Shown: positions 61,640 to 64,000 of the stretch, one piece after another | How positions within the stretch are numbered: the stretch's first letter is position 1 | How the letters are laid out: each line of letters opens with the position of its first letter | From: Sporomusa sp. KB1 | GTDB taxonomy: Bacteria; Bacillota; Negativicutes; Sporomusales; Sporomusaceae | Assembly: GCF_007830295.1 (NCBI RefSeq) | Contig: NZ_VLKC01000002.1 | Span: 276,785-340,784, forward strand | DNA: 64,000 nucleotides | Direction of reading: 5' to 3' | The notes under the pieces: generated by a model | The model's input: the letters and a program-made list of their open reading frames with translations, nothing else | Told to the model about the DNA's origin: nothing | The model's database searches: none | Position numbers and translations under genes: made by a program

Positions 61640-61693
61640 TCAGGTGGAGTAGACTCTCCACCTGAAGCCCCAATGTTTCAGCTATGCTGAAAC
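61640..61693. repeat. Two consecutive stem-loops between the MinJ-like gene and uvrB
   Basis: TCAGGTGGAG / CTCCACCTGA at 61640-61665 and GTTTCAGC / GCTGAAAC at 61675-61693. No T tract follows on the minus strand. They may be transcript-end or processing structures or a small repeat element. Confidence 0.4.
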
Positions 61694-61712
61694 GAGTTCA
61701 CTCACGCTGTTT

Positions 61713-62954
61713 CTAGCGCTTTCTAAACTTATCTTTAAGCCAATCAATTAACCCATACCGCTGGGTAACCATTTCAACATAAAATAACTCGTCCCCATCT
61801 GGGACTAAGATTACGCCTAACCGGCGTTCACCTTGTTTAAACTTACTATTCTTACGAACTTCCTTACCTGCCCGTTCGAAAATAATGCTGAACTCTTCTG
61901 TGGCCTGACTAATTGCGGCTGCCAAATCATACCGGCTATTTATCGGCAAACCAGCCACGTTAATAATAATATCACCAGGCTTAAACATGTTAGCTGCCGG
62001 TGAGTCACTCACCGTATCAAGCACCATAAGCCCATAAGACGGCGGCACAAAACGGGGTGGCACCTTCATCTCACGGCGGTTATCCAGTTGGATAAGCAAT
62101 TCATGACCGAGCGGGGATAAAATAGCGGCAAACACTTGCAGCCAGACATATTTTGCTGATAACAGCGCCAGCACTAGCAAGAGGATGCTGTAACCTGCCA
62201 GGTGCAGCGCAGAATGCCACCGCCGCTGCTGCGGTAAACTTGCTATTGCCATGTCAGTATAACCCAGAGCTGCGACCACCGGCGCCATCACATAGAGTAA
62301 GCTCGAGCCACTTGGTGGCTCCTGGACTACTGTTAGTAACGGCCACCATTCCGGCATTTTCATGACACCACCAGAAATAGTACCTGAAGGCATAGTCACC
62401 GCCACCAGGATAACCAGCGGCAATGGCCAGAAGTTCTGCAGGCTAAAGGCTCCCACCAACCGCCCATCTTGTTTCTTGACAATCATGGGCATCGCACTGT
62501 AGCTGCCGCTAATGGCAATTAACAGGCTCTCGGTAATGTGGAGTACAGCTACCAGTGACAGTACTTGCGGTACGTTAACCTCAGGCCAGCCAAAGATAAC
62601 ATTTGCTAATGCCACCAGCCCGCCGGCATAAGCAAAGCACAAAAACCGCATATTGATAAGCATGAGCGCCAAAGCCACCGGCCAGATATAATTGAGACCA
62701 AGCTGATTCAGTGTAACGCCAACAATTGTCAACAAAAAGCTGCCAGTGATACCACCAATAAGCCCATATACCCCAGCCAGCAATATTTGCTTCGTCAAGC
62801 TATATTTATAAACACCGAACATTTGCCGCTGGCTTTTTTGCATCTGCCAATACTGATAGCCAACCAAGGCTAGAATTAGCCAAAAATTAACATCCAATAC
62901 TACATCCAATGTCCCGCGAATAATGAGTGAAATTAGATCAGGCCATGGAAACAC
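61713..62954 (-). CDS. Multi-spanning membrane protein with C-terminal PDZ domain (MinJ-like)
   Basis: A 413-residue protein starting at GTG with GAGGTG upstream. About eight transmembrane segments cover residues 10-290 and a PDZ domain follows (about 305-375: GLMVLDTVSDSPAANMFKPGDIIINVAGLPI, in pieces). This matches the MinJ/YvjD family, which in Bacillus links MinD to DivIVA at the division site, and is near ctpB there as here. Whether it plays that role without a visible DivIVA cannot be judged. It lies between uvrB and the CtpA-type protease gene. Confidence 0.8.
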   Translation of the reverse strand: MFPWPDLISLIIRGTLDVVLDVNFWLILALVGYQYWQMQKSQRQMFGVYKYSLTKQILLAGVYGLIGGITGSFLLTIVGVTLNQLGLNYIWPVALALMLINMRFLCFAYAGGLVALANVIFGWPEVNVPQVLSLVAVLHITESLLIAISGSYSAMPMIVKKQDGRLVGAFSLQNFWPLPLVILVAVTMPSGTISGGVMKMPEWWPLLTVVQEPPSGSSLLYVMAPVVAALGYTDMAIASLPQQRRWHSALHLAGYSILLLVLALLSAKYVWLQVFAAILSPLGHELLIQLDNRREMKVPPRFVPPSYGLMVLDTVSDSPAANMFKPGDIIINVAGLPINSRYDLAAAISQATEEFSIIFERAGKEVRKNSKFKQGERRLGVILVPDGDELFYVEMVTQRYGLIDWLKDKFRKR

Positions 62955-63044
62955 CTTGTCTCACCTCAATGCATTCTATATACATCAATAAACAATACAC
63001 CACCCGGCACGCCTGTACCTTCTTTAATTCAAAATATGCAGATA

Positions 63045-63076
63045 AGGGTTGGTTTATAAAATTATAAACCAACCCT
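63045..63076 (-). terminator. Perfect 15-bp hairpin after the CtpA-type gene
   Basis: Arms AGGGTTGGTTTATAA / TTATAAACCAACCCT with two bases between lie 17 bases after the protease stop. No T run follows at once, so it is a stem-loop of moderate terminator quality. Confidence 0.55.
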
Positions 63077-63092
63077 CCCCTTTAGTACAGTA

Positions 63093-64000
63093 CTACATTT
63101 TGCTTTTCAAAACTTCAAGGGCTTTATCCAGCTGCACATCCTTATCTCTGCTTTCCGGCAATTGAACTACAATATCTGGTTCAATGCCCACACCATTAAT
63201 AGACCTGTCGTTCGGCGTCAGATACTTGGCAATGGTCAGCTTAATTGCTGAACCCTCGTCCAAGCGAACGATCGTCTGAACAGAACCCTTACCATAGGTC
63301 TTGGTTCCGATCAGTGTGCCTACGCCAGTATCTTGCGCTGCCCCGGCTACGATCTCTGAGGCGCTGGCACTACCACCATTAACCAAAATAGCGATCGGAT
63401 ATTTCGCGGTTTCCAACTTGGAAGAATGAGTTTCGCGTTGCCCATCGCGAGTAACCACTGAAACCACCGGACCTTTGGGAACAAACTGGCTAGCTACCTT
63501 AACACTCTCATCCAAAAGTCCGCCGGGATTATCCCGTAGATCAAGCACCATGGCTTTCATTCCTTGTTTTTCCAATTCCTGCAATTTGCGAACAAAATCA
63601 TTGCCTGTATTTTCATTAAACATAGATATCCGAATATAACCAATATTATTATCGAGCATTTTTCCAGCCACAGTCTTAATTTGAATGTTGGAACGGGTTA
63701 AGGTATAGTCTTGTACCTCCTGCTCACGCATAATGGTTAATACAACCTGACTGCCTTCAGGACCCCGAATCTTACTGACAGCTTCATCAAGCGCCAGATC
63801 TTTGGTATCTTGGCCATCGATCTTGATAATCTGGTCACCGCTTCTAATCCCGGATTTTTCACCAGGTGTACCCTCAATCGGAGCGATTACGGTAAGCATT
63901 TTATCCTTAGTACCAATAACAATACCTACCCCCCCAAAAGAACCTTCAGTCTCAATCATGAACTCTTTGAACATTTTGGCGTCCATATAGATAGAATGTG
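63093..64000 (-). CDS. ctpA: C-terminal processing protease (S41, CtpA/CtpB), 5' end outside window
   Basis: The frame is open to the window edge; reading before the internal ATG at 63986 continues HSIY, matching the conserved segment before YMDAKMFKEF, so the start lies outside. About 302 residues are seen. The PDZ domain (about the first 95 residues: GGVGIVIG and GDQIIKIDG) is followed by the S41 protease part with the catalytic serine in NGGSASASEIVAGA and lysine in TYGKGSVQ. It is probably exported and processes envelope or spore-signalling proteins. It is next to the MinJ-like gene, as in Bacillus. Confidence 0.92.
   Translation of the reverse strand, partial: HSIYMDAKMFKEFMIETEGSFGGVGIVIGTKDKMLTVIAPIEGTPGEKSGIRSGDQIIKIDGQDTKDLALDEAVSKIRGPEGSQVVLTIMREQEVQDYTLTRSNIQIKTVAGKMLDNNIGYIRISMFNENTGNDFVRKLQELEKQGMKAMVLDLRDNPGGLLDESVKVASQFVPKGPVVSVVTRDGQRETHSSKLETAKYPIAILVNGGSASASEIVAGAAQDTGVGTLIGTKTYGKGSVQTIVRLDEGSAIKLTIAKYLTPNDRSINGVGIEPDIVVQLPESRDKDVQLDKALEVLKSKM

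Overview
The window looks like chromosome of an anaerobic Firmicute, most likely a Negativicute of the Sporomusa/Pelosinus type (inference). The grounds are the Firmicute gene orders cggR-gap-pgk-tpi-gpmI-eno, rapZ-yvcK-whiA and secG-est-rnr-smpB-ssrA. Anaerobic traits are rubredoxin, hydrogenase maturation genes, an ion-pumping pyrophosphatase and a SCIFF peptide with its radical-SAM maturase. A DUF3231-like protein and WhiA fit a spore-former, but no sporulation gene here proves it. Nearly all core genes lie on the minus strand.

Region 1 (1-3060) holds the 3' part of an IS110-type transposase, a small gene divergent from a controller-protein-like regulator, about 700 bases without a convincing gene, and an exported MORN-repeat protein.

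Region 2 (about 3064-19541) is a mosaic island bounded by a 14-base direct repeat that is the 3' end of ssrA. It carries a two-gene restriction-modification system of the type with fused nuclease and methylase plus a separate specificity subunit, a second controller-like regulator, two small envelope proteins, a large serine recombinase with its coupled small ORF, RadC, a primase-helicase, several small unknown proteins and three copies of a non-coding module. No tyrosine integrase, relaxase or conjugation gene is visible. The two regulators (1223 and 8645) carry near-identical operators and lie on either side of the restriction genes, the first outside the direct repeat.

Region 3 (19529-28428) is the tmRNA/SmpB/RNase R trans-translation and RNA-decay locus, with a DMT transporter, thioesterase, carboxylesterase, class-I amidotransferase-like hydrolase, membrane pyrophosphatase and SecG.

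Region 4 (28645-36000) is the lower-glycolysis operon under CggR, with a recognisable CggR operator upstream, ending in a small zinc-ribbon gene. Region 5 (36067-37030) is a decayed glycerol operon in which pieces of glpK, glpB and glpC are joined in order.

Region 6 (37502-45218) holds rpoN (sigma-54), hypFCDE for NiFe-hydrogenase maturation, and scfB/scfA. Region 7 (45352-53190) holds an exported protein, a polysaccharide deacetylase, whiA-yvcK-rapZ, a HAD phosphatase, a small membrane protein and an FMN alpha-hydroxy-acid oxidase family protein. Region 8 (53354-64000) holds a DUF3231-like gene, rubredoxin, uvrC-uvrA, a coiled-coil gene on the opposite strand, uvrB, a MinJ-like PDZ protein and a CtpA protease cut by the window end.

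Five genes shorter than about 60 codons were found by reading the sequence: scfA, rubredoxin, and small proteins at 8266, 17669 and 18087.
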